DNA of 64,000 nt, taken from positions 53,242,505-53,306,504 of the forward strand of contig OX328104.1 in assembly GCA_946811185.2 (NCBI GenBank). Reading direction: 5' to 3'. This DNA is from Hippopus hippopus (Eukaryota > Mollusca > Bivalvia > Cardiida > Cardiidae). Under the pieces are notes generated by a model. It was given only the letters and a program-made list of their open reading frames with translations, was not told the origin of the DNA and did no database searches. Of the stretch, positions 11,137 through 24,220 are shown piece after piece. A program made the position numbers and the translations under genes. Every line of letters begins with the position of its first letter. The stretch's first letter is position 1.

Positions 11137-12827
11137 CAATCGGTAGATTTCTTGTGTTATTCCCCAAAATTGCTAAGTAAAATCTATGGTTGGGATTATA
11201 CTGTTATTTTTCTTTTGCTTGATAACTTTACCCAGCATCGGGATGTATTTCAGCATATTTTGCCTCGCCATTAACTTTCTTCAGTTCTCGAAAAGAGGTT
11301 AGAACGAACAGAGATTTCAACCCACAGTCTTTAAATACTTGCCGAGCACATTACCACTAAGCCACTGGAGCAAGGTTTACATAATGTCAGATCTATACTT
11401 ATTCCGTTTTATTATCTCGTCCAGAGATATAGTTTAGTATAGAGCAAACACATACACTGTATAGGATCTGAATGGCATTTTGAGATAAAAATGCACTCAC
11501 TATATTATTATCTTGAAAATCGTATTAACTGTATATATTCAATAAAAAGGTGCAACAGTGAGGATTTGAATAACGGCATTGTCTTTTCACAATCTCTTAC
11601 TTTGTCTGTTTTTACTACATCAAATATGACTTCATCAAACTGATTTGATTACGAATTCTTGGAATCGACGAATGTTATTGATCATCTGAAATTCGAACAA
11701 GTCATGTTGTCTGCAGATGCTTTTAATTTGGACGGGTCGAAAATGTTGTCGTCTGATATTATCCGTCTTTTCCTCTTCTCTATCCGCCACTCCCTCTTTA
11801 TCTGACCCGTTTCCTTTTCACTCCATCCTCTTCTTTCTCTCACTTCTTTTCATTCTCCATCATCTCTCCTTTCTTATATCCTCTATCCACTGTCTCTCCC
11901 TCACGGCAGTATATCAAGTAAAAACTTCTGTCGCAAAGAATGACCGTTAAGGAAGGAAGGAAGGAGAAAAACTCCTTCCTGGAATGTCAGTCCGTACCAG
12001 TTGTCAGTCACAGATACAGGGTTAACGTTGCAGTATGAGTCTATTTCATGTCGGTAAGGCAAAGCATAACCTTGAGTCGGCCGTTACTGGGAAATTAATG
12101 CAATCTGAAGTCAACTGTTCCAAGTCTGTCTTTGCCCTATGATAGTCAAGTCATTTACCAGTCATCAGTAAGTGTCAAAGTTTAGGTCACCTAATGTAGT
12201 CATGGTCATATTAAGGATAACAGGACTTGCCTTGACGGGCCATTGATAAAATATAAGATAGTGATCCCGTGTGTCAGATCTCGCATCTGATTTGAATGTG
12301 AGTTGAATTATTCGATTAATTTATCAGTTTTTCTGTTATTTCTATTTATCATTGAAACGGTTTCAAGAAGATTAAAAAAAAATAGTTTCCTCTGATTTAT
12401 TTCCTTCTTCCTAGTATTATTCAGTTTATCAATTTATTTCGGGACCTAAGACGACTTTTCTTTTCATCCGATTTATTATTCGTAAAAAAACAAAGTAATA
12501 AACTAACTCAGAGTGAATGCCGCCCCTTTACTATTCATTACATGGCTAAAAATAATTTTCCCACCTTTTTTCAACCGTTAATTCATTTTTCGATCACAAC
12601 TCATTTAAAGCCATATCGCTTCAACTCTGTAGTGACAAAATTTCAGACAGGTCCAATTTAAAAGCATTTGCAGACGACAAATTAAATGTGGCCCAAAGGA
12701 TGGCACATGTCTTTGAGCATAGAAATATAGTGGAAAAAAGGAGAAAATGCTTCTTATTGTTTGGTAAAGGTTTACAGACAGGTCATTGTTATATATAAAT
12801 AGAGGATCTTACATGAGTGTTTATAGG

Positions 12828-12988
12828 ATTAATTCACGTTTTTGAGGTTGTTAACATTCGCAGAGACCTGAAAAATGCTTTAACGCCTGAGTGCGAAGCA
12901 CGAGGGTGTTAAAGTATTTTGAGTGCCTCTGCGAATGTTAACGACCGAAAAAAAAACAAAACAAAACAAAACAAAACGTGAATTAATG
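12828..12988. mobile_element. Foldback element of about 160 bp
   Basis: ATTAATTCACGTTTT at the left is mirrored by AAACGTGAATTAAT at the right. The next segments GTTAACATTCGCAGAG and CTCTGCGAATGTTAAC are also exact inverses. The right arm is expanded by an (AAAAC)n run. Confidence 0.6.
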
Positions 12989-13595
12989 GTATTATTGCAT
13001 AAAGTAAAGGTATTTTAGCAATAATTTGCAAAGACAGCAAAAATATTTCCATAGAAATGCAAATAAGCGAACATCAAATGTACTGTACCTAAATGGGTCA
13101 AAACCGGAAGTCGGCGAAGAAGTTTTTGTTACGAGCAGTGAAGGGCCGTTAGTCCTGTATGCCAGTTTTGATGCTCTCGGTGGAAATTCACTTCTAATGA
13201 TTTCTAATACAAAGTGGACTTATATGGGATAAACTTGCACACGTTTGGACAATTACAACTAGGGTGAATGAGTGGATATGAATTTCTGTAACTGAAAGAC
13301 GTCAGAGGAATCGATCTACATCAAGTGAGGGAATTACCGATCACTTTAAAAAGTGAGTGGGATGTAGCTGGTTTAGAGTACATTTCACGAGTGATCTTTT
13401 GTTCAGATCTCGATTAAACTTAGATCCTGTGCAAAATTTTGTTTGTGGTGTACTAATATCATCAAAGACAAGCCATGAAAAGGATCTAATATGGTACAAG
13501 TTCCTACAGTTTGATGGTCGGAGTCTAGGGAAAATCTGACAAGAACAAACGTTATTTACAAGGTAGGCCCGAATCGAGGATATTGATAGTACAAA

Positions 13596-13815
13596 GCCGG
13601 GCGTTAATGGCGCGTGAATTTACTGATTAATACGTTTTCTCCCGTTAACGCCCGGTTTTTACCCGTTGATACATGCTTATAACGGCCCGAAAAGGCACAT
13701 TTCATACAATAATACGTATTATCATTTTTATCAAACTAATTGATAAAATTTTATGACGCTAGCCTTGGTGAGCGTCAAATACATTTTAGTCAACGAGTTT
13801 GATAAAAATGGTAAT
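13596..13815. repeat. Cluster of nested inverted repeats
   Basis: GCCGGGCGTTAA/TTAACGCCCGGT (13,596-13,656) is followed by ATTATCATTTTTATCAAACT with its inverse AGTTTGATAAAAATGGTAAT (13,718-13,815). The latter encloses TGACGCT/AGCGTCA. The second hairpin resembles the one at 38,532-38,630, so they are probably one MITE family. Confidence 0.55.
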
Positions 13816-14382
13816 ACAAAAATACGAATGTGAGATTCTATTTATCACATAAAACGAATGACAGAAAAATATCCTGCCTCATCACCTTTTGCCTATATAC
13901 TGTTCACGGGTCCATGTTTACAGATGTAGTTTGGTTTCAAATGAGTATATACACAAGGAGGTAGTTTTTTGACATTTACGCCGAACGAAGAATGAAATAG
14001 TTTCTAGAGGGATTACGTCCGCCTATTTCCGCAATAATATTGGTTTTAAGAGACTTTCACTGCATTTCTTGGTTTTTATCAAACATGAAAATCAAAACCT
14101 TTCAACGCGTATACGTCCTAACAATAATGACGTCATTTTCCCATGATACGGCGTAGCAGTACAAATTCCCGCGCATGTTGTGGTTGGTTTCTCTGGCTTC
14201 ACGCGCTCATGACTGAAAACTGATCAGGACCGGGACCCAAAAAACGATAATACATTAGTGTATTATTAAAAGTAAGTCATGGGTTTAATACACTGCCAGA
14301 AATCTTATGTGATAAATTTACTTTTTTCTTTCAACATTTTAGCAAAATTCTGATCTGTATAAATTAAAGCAAAATACTTCTA

Positions 14383-14570
14383 AGCAGTAGTCCATGTAAG
14401 TATGTAGTAACATACGTCATGCGTCTGTAGCAGTACCCGATATAAGTATGAAGTAACAACATCATCTGTCAGTACTTAGCAGTACTCGATGTAAGTGTGT
14501 AGTAACTACGTCATCTGGCAGTAGCAGTACACTATGTAAGTATCTTGTAACAACGTCATGTGTCAGTTGG
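14383..14570. repeat. Minisatellite, 4 units of 46-49 bp
   Basis: Units begin AGCAGTA and contain GATGTAAGTATGTAGTAAC and GTCATCTGTCAG variants, at 14,383, 14,429, 14,478 and 14,523. It directly abuts a SINE. Confidence 0.75.
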
Positions 14571-14574
14571 TAAC

Positions 14575-14745
14575 GTACTCTGGTGCAACCAAAGGGGTCG
14601 CTGATGCAATTTCGAGCCCGGTTGATTCTGTCCGAGAATTTGATGATATTGACTGCAACAAGATTCACATTTCTCTCGACGCTGAACATTGCTTCGACGA
14701 TGTTTATGTGGAAAAGCATCTAGGGACTGGGAATCATGTTGTGTG
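14575..14745 (+). repeat. SINE fragment
   Basis: Related to 2645-2926 through TTCGAGCCC, GAATTTGATGATA, CATTGCTTCGACGATG and GTGGAAAAGCA. Confidence 0.5.
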
Positions 14746-15059
14746 AAGTACTTTTAAACAAAAATTCCCTTCAAAATAGCAGCACTGGTCGTTGCTATAT
14801 ACCTGAAAAATCATGTTGAAAATAGCCCTAAACAAATCATACCAAACCAAACTGTTGTCGAGTTAACATACATGTAGTAAATGTACATAAAAGGGATAAA
14901 ACGAAATTGGTATACTACAGTTTAAAATTTTGGCTAAAATCTAAGTATCGTTTTCACTCGTAAAAAAGTATTTGATTGATTAAAGAAGATATTATGATAT
15001 TTTATGATTTTTCAGACGTTTTATTTTATTTAAGGACTTGCCCAATTTACCAAATTTTA

Positions 15060-15285
15060 TAATTTTTCCGAAGTGTTGATGACTGTCTGCGACAGGATTA
15101 TTTCTTCTCTTAGCCCTGATCATTGTTTCCACGATGCCAGTGTGGAAAAGCAGCAAGCGGTTCGGAAAGAATATTGTGAAAAATATCAGTAAAATACACC
15201 CCAGGAAAGCATGGATATGTCCACTGGCCGCTGCGACTTTACTGAAATAATGTTGAAAACGGCGTTAAACAACATACAAACAGAT
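15060..15285 (+). repeat. SINE 3' part
   Basis: It shares CTGATCATTGTTTCCACGATG, GTGGAAAAGCAG, CACTGGCCGC and the end AAACGGCGTTAAACAAC with the copy at 2645. Confidence 0.55.
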
Positions 15286-15715
15286 TATTATCAGCATTTG
15301 CTTCATTTCCCATGTATTTGTTTTCCGAAAGCCTTCTTCTCACTTCAAGGTCGTTATATAACTGGGTATTGAGTGGAAAAGAGTTAACTGAATGCAACGG
15401 ATTTTACCCCAAAATATTGAAACATCAAAGGAAGCTATTCAGATTTATACATCTCACCAAACTTAAAAATGATCTATCACTTAACGAAGTAAACCAATAG
15501 CTGGCGAATCACCGATAAAGAAGAAAGCCAAAGGTAAGAAAACAATATTCATTATATTCTTATCAGTGAATTACTGGGAATAACACCACTAGTGATGATA
15601 GATATGGTGACGATATAGTTTTAGAATGCTGGCCGGAACTACTTTTTTTTATATATTGCTCATATTGTACCAGTTTTGATTATTATTAGAATAAAAAAGG
15701 TGAATTAGTAATATA

Positions 15716-15889
15716 ATAAATAGGATAATCAACTGGTTGTGTGTGATATTAAAATCTGTCACTCGAATGGGGTTTAATGCGATTAAAGAAAAACTCGTCC
15801 TTCAGACTCGTTTTTTGCAACCGCATCACACCCCATTCGAGTGACAGATTTTTAATATCGCACACAACCAGTTGATTATCCTCTATTTA
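15716..15889. mobile_element. Foldback element, arms of about 60 bp
   Basis: The left arm TAGGATAATCAACTGGTTGT.. and the right arm ..ACAACCAGTTGATTATCCT mirror each other almost perfectly for about 60 bp. They also share ATCTGTCACTCGAATGGGGT and its inverse. The loop of about 45 bases has its own AAACTCGT/ACTCGTTT inverted pair. There is no ORF. It is probably a non-autonomous DNA transposon. Confidence 0.7.
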
Positions 15890-16179
15890 TCAATAGTATT
15901 TCCTTGATGGGCTACGTAGCCTCTTTATGTTATTTTAGATTTCACGTTAGTGTTTCACAAAGACTTGCGGACATGTCACATGATCTATAACACCTTTCGG
16001 TAACGAGGATTCGTATGCAGATTAGAATCTAGACGTCATATCTCATGTCATAAAAATAGACGGAGTTACCGACTCTGAAACGACAGTCTCGTTATTCAAA
16101 CCTCTATTGTTGTGCCTTTTCATTGAATGCAACCTGTAGTCCGTCTGTCTGGTACTTTTTGGCCTTATGTTGTGCGTAG

Positions 16180-16535
16180 GATCTTGCGTGGGTTGGTGGT
16201 TAAGTGTAGGACTCGTTACCTGGAGGCCCAGTGTTTCAGACTCAGTGGAAGCACGTTTTTTGTCTTTTCTTGGTTTTTCTTGGGATGTTCTTGGACAAGA
16301 CACTTCCGAGTCCAAGCCTGGTACTGGTTAAAACGCAGGGTACGAATATGTTAGCTGTTGCCGTGATATGGCTGAAATAATGTTTAAAGCGGCGAAAATC
16401 AATCGATCAATCGATCGATCAATCAATCAATCACTCAATCAATCAATCACTCAATCAATGTTGTAAGCGGCGGAAGATAACCAATCTATCGATCAATAAA
16501 TCAATCAATAAATCAATCAATTAGCCGATCAATCT
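16180..16535 (+). repeat. SINE with long AATC/GATC tail
   Basis: The tRNA-like head is degenerate. The 3' part has CCGTGATATGGCTGAAATAATG and AAAGCGGCG, shared with the SINE at 63,555. The tail is a run of ATCA/ATCG tetranucleotides (about 16,396-16,530). Confidence 0.6.
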
Positions 16536-16680
16536 GTCTTTAATGTTGTGCGCCGGGTGAAAGTGATGATATTTAATCCCTTGTAACTTTAAACCAGGTC
16601 TCTGTATTTAGATGAAATGTGTAGCATCTATCTTTTTTAAATATACTTTTTGTAGCATCTATCTTTTTTATATATACTCT

Positions 16681-17080
16681 CTGCTGCGCCACTCGTGAAA
16701 CTATTGCCAATGATGTTCACTTGATGAAATAAATTTCAACCATTCACCGAAAAAAAGCAAAAACTCTATTTATTTCATGCTTCTTACCCCTTTTTTTGAG
16801 GGGGGACTTATATCAAAATCCAATAAATTTGTTTTCTGTAATTTCCCGTGGCGTACCCCCTCTGCATAACAAGGCATCACAATATTACGTAACGCGCGAG
16901 AAATGTAGGGTAAATTGCGTCATGCGCTGTGTACATAAGTAACTAGTGCACAGGAACTACTGTTTCCGCCTTCGATGGAAGAGGTAGAAAATAAATTTGA
17001 TAATTTTCATTGGTCGTAACCATGAAATATCGAACAATATTTCACTGTTATTTCCCGATAAACTACTGAAAAGCATGAAA
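16681..17080 (+). repeat. Dispersed repeat, family X, copy 1
   Basis: It contains GATGTTCAC, GAAATAAATTTC, TTCACCGAAAAA, CCCGTGG(C/T)GTACCCCCTC and GCGAGAAATGTAGGGTAAATT, all in the same order as at 31,455-31,855. No coding capacity; class unknown. Confidence 0.6.
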
Positions 17081-17261
17081 TAAATGGAGTTATTGTGTAA
17101 GTAAATAGTCCAGTTATTGGAAAAGTTTACATACTTCTGGGACAACCCGTCGTATTTATAAATCTGTACGAAGTCCTGCCTATAGCATAGATCAGAAGGA
17201 AGCCAATTTTTTTTTTTTTAAGTTCTGTCATATCAAACGTTGAAATTTATGAGTCATGCTC

Positions 17262-17425
17262 TTTGAAAAGGGGCCCTGGTTAAATGCATCGGCGAAAAGT
17301 ATCGATACAGGACACCCTGCGCAGTCCGTGCAGGCCGACCTTGGTTGAAACTTTTTGTTTTTGGCTAATTTTCTGCATCTCAAAGGACCGTTCAACCCCA
17401 TTGATTCAGTCGGTTTTTAGACAAA
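17262..17425. repeat. Dispersed repeat with GGTCAGCC-type palindrome, copy 1
   Basis: TTAAATGCATC..GAAAAGTATCG precedes a GC-rich palindrome (CTGCGCAGTCCGTGCAGGCCGACC). Similar blocks lie at 18,175, 19,150, 22,615, 39,900 and 43,005. Confidence 0.55.
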
Positions 17426-18174
17426 ATTTATCTATATTGTGTGACGAATCGCATGGCACAATGCATTGAGAAGATGACTTAAGCACCCTATTCCCTTATA
17501 CGCCGCTTATTAGGCATGCTCTGGCAAAAGGGGGCTTAATGCATCTCCATGATTCATAATACTAAACAAGTCATTTTTGCCTGCGGGTTTACCCCGCTGT
17601 CATAGTTCCCACACCACGTGTGCATGTATATACTAATTTTTGAAGCCTACTATCTTTACCTAGGTCAGATTTTTGCTTCCGGCAGGTTTTGCCTGGATAC
17701 GCGTGTAAACAAAACCAGTTTCGTACACTAACAAAATAGTTCTGCCAATGATATTCAAACAAAGCAGTTCAACTTGACACTGTATGTTCTCTGAAAAAAT
17801 TAAAACATCATGTTTCAGTTGTCTTTTTAATTTAAGGTAACAAAAGATTTTCAAGCTTAAATGAAACAAAACCAGTGCCGGGTTTAACACCTCTCCACCA
17901 TCTTGCACATTATACAATAATATACCTCGTAGCTGAAGAACTCGGACCCTGGTGAACTCGTACCCTAATCTCAAAGGTAAGAGTTCTCTGGAGAACTGTC
18001 CGTTTTGATTTATATTAGTTTACGAGGAAAAGAATCATAGAACAATCCAAATAGTAGCATGTATTCGGAGCCAGAAAAGAAATCCGCTACCTTCAGTGCG
18101 TTAGCGCTTTAATTTCATTGTGAATCCATAGAATTTATTTTCTCTAACAAACGACTGAACCATGCGGTACACTG

Positions 18175-18300
18175 GTGCTTTGACATGCAGAAAACTGACC
18201 TAAAGCAAAGAGTGTCGGCCCAGGTCAGCCCGCGCGGATCGCGCAGGCTGACCTGGTCGATACTTTTTGCAAATACATAAAGCCCCCTTTTAACACAGCG
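18175..18300. repeat. GGTCAGCC-type palindromic repeat, copy 2
   Basis: CCAGGTCAGCCCGCGCG and CGCGCAGGCTGACCTGG are near-exact inverses, the best hairpin of this family. They are followed by TCGATACTTTTTGC. Confidence 0.6.
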
Positions 18301-18524
18301 TTGCTCATATATAATGGAAAGGAGATACGGACCAGGAAGATATTAAAGAACGATTGATTTAGCTCGATAGATAGGCATTATCTTGCCAGTAAGTTGTTTG
18401 CCTTTTATAAGGCTTTAAAAGTAAACGTTGATAACGTTTGACCCGTTTAGATCTTTTATTTTGTTAAAGCACCTCGAGGTCACGCAGGTTATCTTGTCTA
18501 GCGTACGTATTAACCTGTAACTAT

Positions 18525-18610
18525 TCAACAGTCGACAAAATTTTAGACTCATCCAAATTGAAAAACATTCGCAGACGACAAATTCAGTGTGGCTCAAATG
18601 ATGGAATTTT
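18525..18610 (-). repeat. Fragment of TTAA-type MITE
   Basis: Inverse orientation of the right half of the 41,032 element (GTCGACAAAATTTTAGAC and CGCAGACGACAAATTCAG). Similar fragments lie near 11,700-11,755, 12,610-12,720, 28,920-28,985 and 39,365-39,420. Confidence 0.5.
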
Positions 18611-19149
18611 CTTCTTATCCCACAAAGTCTTCAAAACAAAAGTTAAAGGGGTCGTTTAAAATCTAGGTTGTGTCGCAAAGGGCTAAGTGGAAAGGATATT
18701 TTCCCGAGTTATAAACAGAAAAAAAGAAAATCAATAAATAAAGGTAAGATCATCTGAAACATTTAGCCATATCGAACAGTGTCCATTTCAAAGATGAAAT
18801 TACAGTTTGTGCAGTCTGAATTTTTGTTATGCTGTCTGTCAGGAGAAAATAAACGTCTATGTTCTATGTACCGATGTTCTGGCATGCGTTTCCCTTGTCA
18901 ATATATCGATCTATTGTTAAAAACTAGTGCCCGTAGTTACTGTAAAAAAAAATCTGTATGATTTATTTAAAGGCCCAGTAGCGGCCACAAGTAAACTTGC
19001 GGGTGTTACAAGAAGGCTATGGTAGTTATTGTGTGGATGACAATCTCTTATTGTACGGTCGGTCCAGCGTTGCGGCTGGTAGTCACTGGTAGAAAAGTGA
19101 ATTTGAAAACTGGGTAAAAGGTTGCCAAGTCAATCTATGTGTAACGGTA

Positions 19150-19320
19150 CCATGCTCTGTGAAAGAGGGGTTTAATGCATCTGCACAAAGTATCAGTCCA
19201 GGCCAGCCCGAATAACCCGCCCAGGCTGACCTGTGTTAAAATCTTTTGCTTTTGGCAAAATTTCTGCATCTCCAAGGGCCATTCTACCTCACAAATCAGC
19301 CGGTTTATTTGTCAGATTTG
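19150..19320. repeat. GGTCAGCC-type palindromic repeat, copy 3
   Basis: It matches 17,262-17,425 over TTTAATGCATCTGCACAAAG, the palindrome, TTTGCTTTTGGC and TTTCTGCATCTC. Confidence 0.6.
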
Positions 19321-21073
19321 TGTGAAGAAGGGTAATAACTCGTTATGATAGATTTATTACATTTCATTTAATGCATTTCGGTGGTTTTTCGGGAAATCAT
19401 GGTAAATTATTGTTTGACATTTTCACCATGTCAACCTATGAATTTACCGATTCGATCAACTCACTGACCAGTACGGAACTACTTTTCCCCCTTAGTCTTT
19501 TTTAAGGCCAACCGACGCAGTTTGAACCTGCTACCAGTAGCTTTCCTTATAAGAGTCTAGGTTATTTCCAAACTATCATTTTCATGGTCCAGTTACCCTA
19601 AATTTCAACAGCTAAAACCTTTCACAAATCCTTACTGTAATTGTGAATCTACGGCACGATCAGACCAGGTCAATGTGCTAGTCCCTAGAGTTCCCCTATA
19701 CTTAACCCTTCAAACCCATCAAATCTAATTCAGATTGTGATTGAATCGAGTAGTCTAAGAAAATCCGACCTTTTCAAAATGTTTACTAGATCTAATCCTG
19801 TTAAAATCAGCTTTATGAGTTTTGTTGATTTGTTGCAATAAGTATTCTATAATGACTACATAATAACGTATGTGACGCTCTGTAAGATGGGGGTTAGTTT
19901 TCATTACCTAACTACATGTACACAAGGGTTAAGAACCAGAACATGAAAAAAGGCGTAGTTTAAATATAGATAAAAATATTACCTGTAAACATTATGACGT
20001 AAGATTACTGGTAAAGTTTACGTCATAGATTTCTTTTACATTATTATTCAAGATGGCTAGGAAAGGCTCATCTACTAACTGAGTGTTGATGTCAAAACCT
20101 TTCTTGTTTAAATGTTTAACAATGGCTTAAAAATTTATGATATTTCAAGAAGGTAACAGAAGCCCTGCAGTACCGTATCATACACATGTTTTGAACAAGT
20201 TAAAAACTACTGGAAGTGTAGTGGGATAATCGTTATTACAGATAACTGTCCCCAAAGGCGATGTTAATTTATGACTGGGTACAGAGACGATCAAGACAAA
20301 AACAGTTGAAATATCCGCACACATTTTGTGTGAAAGTTTGAACTCTCATAATTTCACAAATAGAGCACAAAACTAGGATTTGAACATACATGTTGCTTGT
20401 GTATTCAATAATCCTTCGTTTGAAATACAAATATTTTCAATTTAAATCCTGAACACACACACACACAAAAAAAAAACCAAAACAGTTCATTTCATCTGTT
20501 ACTCGAGTAATTTACGTTCCCGAAAACAAACAAAATGGCCGCCACACAGGATGGATTTCGTCAGTTATTTTTTCCCAAGATTTACATGTTATAAACGACT
20601 TCTAGAAGCTCTTAAGGTAATGAATGGTTTGATAATTTGTCTTTGGTCATGTTTGTTACTAAAAGTTAATTGCATTTCGCTGCAATAGAGATTAAACCGA
20701 CGAAACAGAAAGTCAGTATAGCGCTCTATCTTTGCTACCGGAAAATTTACGATGGACTTGAGACGGTACGGTGCACAATAAATGTCCAAATATGAAAAAA
20801 AAAAATCACCGTTGCGTCTTTTTGTTGAAACTAGGATAATCGTAAGCTAGAAAGGACCGTGGGCCTACAAGAAAATCGGCGTGGGGCAAATACGGACTGA
20901 AATTTCCCCGGAGTTCATTTAAAGCCTTCAATGGACTATTCCTCGTAGGATAAAGCAAGTAATAAGATTTAAAGAACATTAACAAAGTATTTAGGTAAGA
21001 AAAACAAAGTTACACTTTTTTTAGGGTTCCAGTTACTTTTGTAAAAAGTTCATTGTAAATACTCAGGGTTTGT

Positions 21074-21152
21074 CTGGCTGCGCAGCCACGAGTGACAATA
21101 TTACCGTATGATGTTCAAGAAATGCAATAAATTTCGATCTTTCACCGAAAAA
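21074..21152 (+). repeat. Dispersed repeat, family X, truncated copy
   Basis: GCGCAGCCACGAGTGA, GATGTTCA and AATAAATTTCGATCTTTCACC match the start of 31,455-31,855. Confidence 0.6.
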
Positions 21153-22614
21153 AAAAAAAAGAAAAATCCTATATATCGATATTTTTGTGTATTATACTAC
21201 AGCCGTGTAGCATTTGCTCTGCTAGATTATACTGATAAGCGGAACTTGTATTACTTTGGACCAATTCTTAAAGAAGATAATCAGAATAGTTGATCAAAAT
21301 AAATTTCTTGTTTCTTACAGTTTTTGTAAGTTTCTGACTTGCATAAAACACTCAAAACAACTGCATAGCAGTACTTGAAGTCGGTATTTAGTCACGCTCA
21401 TTTTAATATGTTGATTTTCAAAGTATAACATTGGAAGGATACATATACGTATCTTAACATATAATTATGTAATTTTTATTTTCCGAATGACTTGACTGCT
21501 TTGGAAAGATAAGGCATGTAAAACTCGTACATGTAACAACAATTTCACTACGGTTATAGACGAATGAATAATTAATTGATAGAGTAATTAAATATCTATT
21601 TGCGGTAAACTATTTGCATAGATAAGGAAAACAGTGTCTTTCCATAATATTTTTGACAAATTGGAATATATGCAGTTTAAAAACAAACCGAAGTATCTCC
21701 CTACAAGTTTAAATCGGAATTAGTCAATAGTGTCTAGAAATTTATAGTATGAAGATCAATACCTGGCTTTCACGAAATGTGTGCTGATCTTAACGTTTTG
21801 GTAGACAAAAAGCAAATACATTCTCATTGTAATGCAATCAGGGCACGCCAACAGGGAATTACCGAATTAGCAGAGAGTTGTTTTAATACCATTACGTTGG
21901 TAATGAGGTGAGGTTATTTACAAATGTACTTTAACTGCAGGGGTGTCATAAAAATGCAAGCAGAACGGGTAATGCGCAAGCATCTCTCAACTTCCACTTC
22001 TATTTTTAGCATGGACTGTTTTACAACGGAATATCCCTTAAAGCAACCGTGCGCCTTTTCAATTTGCTAATACGCATTTCTCCCATTTTTTTTTTCACAT
22101 ATTTTTGTTGATTTTTACCGTCCCTAAAAATGGGAGATAAAATGACGAAGGCTATAGCGATAATAGATCAATAACCAAAAGTTGTAGATGAACTTAAATA
22201 TCATTTGATTGATATGTTTGTTATCAGCTGAATACAATCACACATCTTATCTGTTAAAGTTTGGGTAAAATCTACCTGCAAGCCTTAAAAAATAGTCAAA
22301 ATTATTTACAAGGTAATCAACCTTCCTTAGATATGATAGTATGGGGGGAGAGTTCGAATCGAGGCAGAAGTAAGAATCTTGAACAAACTTTACACCGATG
22401 TAGTACAGCATGAAGAAAGGAACAGGGTAGAGTGGGTGGTTTACTGTTATAAAAGAGCGGCGCTCTGTAAAAAGAGGATTTATTGGATCCTCGTAATGCA
22501 TCATACGAAGCCAGCCGTTGCATTATATAGGGATATTTTGTCTTAAAACCTGTTGGACTATGAGGGAGAATGGTTCTTTCAGATGAAGAAAATTAAACCA
22601 AAATAAAAGTATCG

Positions 22615-22700
22615 ATTCATGTCAGCCGGCCCAGACTGTGCAGGTCGGCATGAATCAGTAATTTTTGCAGATGCCTTATATCCCCTTTTCACAGATCACT
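22615..22700. repeat. GGTCAGCC-type palindromic repeat, copy 4
   Basis: TCATGTCAGCCGGCC and GGTCGGCATGA are inverse arms around a short loop. Confidence 0.5.
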
Positions 22701-23995
22701 ACTCAAATATTTCTCAGCCAAATAGGGATTTATTAAGTGACTTCAAAGTAAACTCCCAGACGGATTGAATTGTTACTAAGATTTGTAGTCTAAGAAAAAA
22801 TCCCAATGGCTTGTTAAGTAAACCTTTTCATTCGTGGGTATAGAAAAGCTTGTCTTTATCGATTAGACTTATGTCCAACGGTCGCCTTTCTAGTTTACGT
22901 ACTGTTTTGACATCTTTGCAGGGGCCCATGATTTAACCCATATGATAAAATCAAGTACCTTAGATAAGCATTAGAAGTGGACCCCGTATATTTTTAATAA
23001 TTATGAACTGATTAAGAATTGCTGATCCCGATAAAAATGTGTAGTTCACACTCTACCTACTGCTACAAGTCGATTCTGTATCATTTAAACCTGTTGTACA
23101 GTCATTTTTATATTATGAAGTTTTCTTTGTAAAAATGGTTTGCATTAGGTTGTTAATATTTATACAGGCTGTTTACTTGATAGGTAAGTTTAACATTAAC
23201 GACTTTTCTGTTTACTTTTTTTGCACAAAAATAAATAATAATAACAATGAGGATGATGATCATAGGAATTAAGATGCGCGAACTACCTTTTTCTAGTCTC
23301 TCATTGTCGGGTGCATTTTATCGTGAGGAGTTGGTCAGTTCAAGAATGTGATTCAAGAGTAATGAACATTGTGGCAAAGTAGGAAATACTGGTCAAAAGC
23401 TTTTAAATGCGGCGTTGTTAAATGTCTAGACTGCTTTATACAGGATTAAAATGATATTTAAATAGCAAATGATGGTAGTGGGATCAAACGGTGATCACTA
23501 AAAAGACAAAAGCTCCTAAGATAACTATAGAATAAAATCCGACAAAATACTTGCTTATTCAAAACAATAGTTCTTTGCACGTGTTGAGATCAAATTTTCT
23601 TGGTTTTGTTATTCAAATTGTAATTAGTTTTTAGCCAAAGGTTGAATTTAATTCTGACAAATAATAGTTTAAAAAAAAAAAAAACATTCGTCTCCATGGG
23701 CATACTTGTATGACAAAGTTCCTCGGGAAAGGCCACTACGATAGACAATGATGACGCAAACCAATTGGTGTATAATTCTAGCATTTTACTGCACAAAACC
23801 TTTCCTGCTCTTAACTTTAGGCAAACACTATATAAGCGTCTATAATAAAGTGCTTTGGAAAATCCGTTCGTTCTTAAGTCCTTTCTTGCATGTGCGATAG
23901 AGTCTGCATGTGTGATTGGATTTTCGGAAAACTTGCATAGCTTCTTTGTATCATCAATAGCTTGAAACTTTTCATTTTCTAGAAACAGACAACCA

Positions 23996-24220
23996 TTAAC
24001 CCTTCAACAAAGCTGGGGTTTTAACGACCTTATAGAAGAAGATTTTTGAAAACATTGTGAGAAAGGGAGAAATACTGGCAACCAGCATTTTCTCCTGTTC
24101 TCATAATAATGTTTTCTACCCTATCAAAGACAAATCTTATCAATTGACAGACATTTATGTTGTCGTCTGCATTTACATTCAACTTGGACAAGTCCAATCG
24201 TCAGTTCAGGTAAAGGTGGG
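23996..24220. mobile_element. TTAA-type hairpin MITE, diverged copy
   Basis: It begins TTAACCCTTCAAC and keeps the core GGAGAAATACTGGCAACCAG with its inverse CATTTTCTCC. The right end (GGTAAAGGTGGG) is eroded. Confidence 0.55.

Noticed and set aside
11717..11950. 77-codon serine/leucine-rich ORF
   Set aside because: Translation of a polypyrimidine tract.
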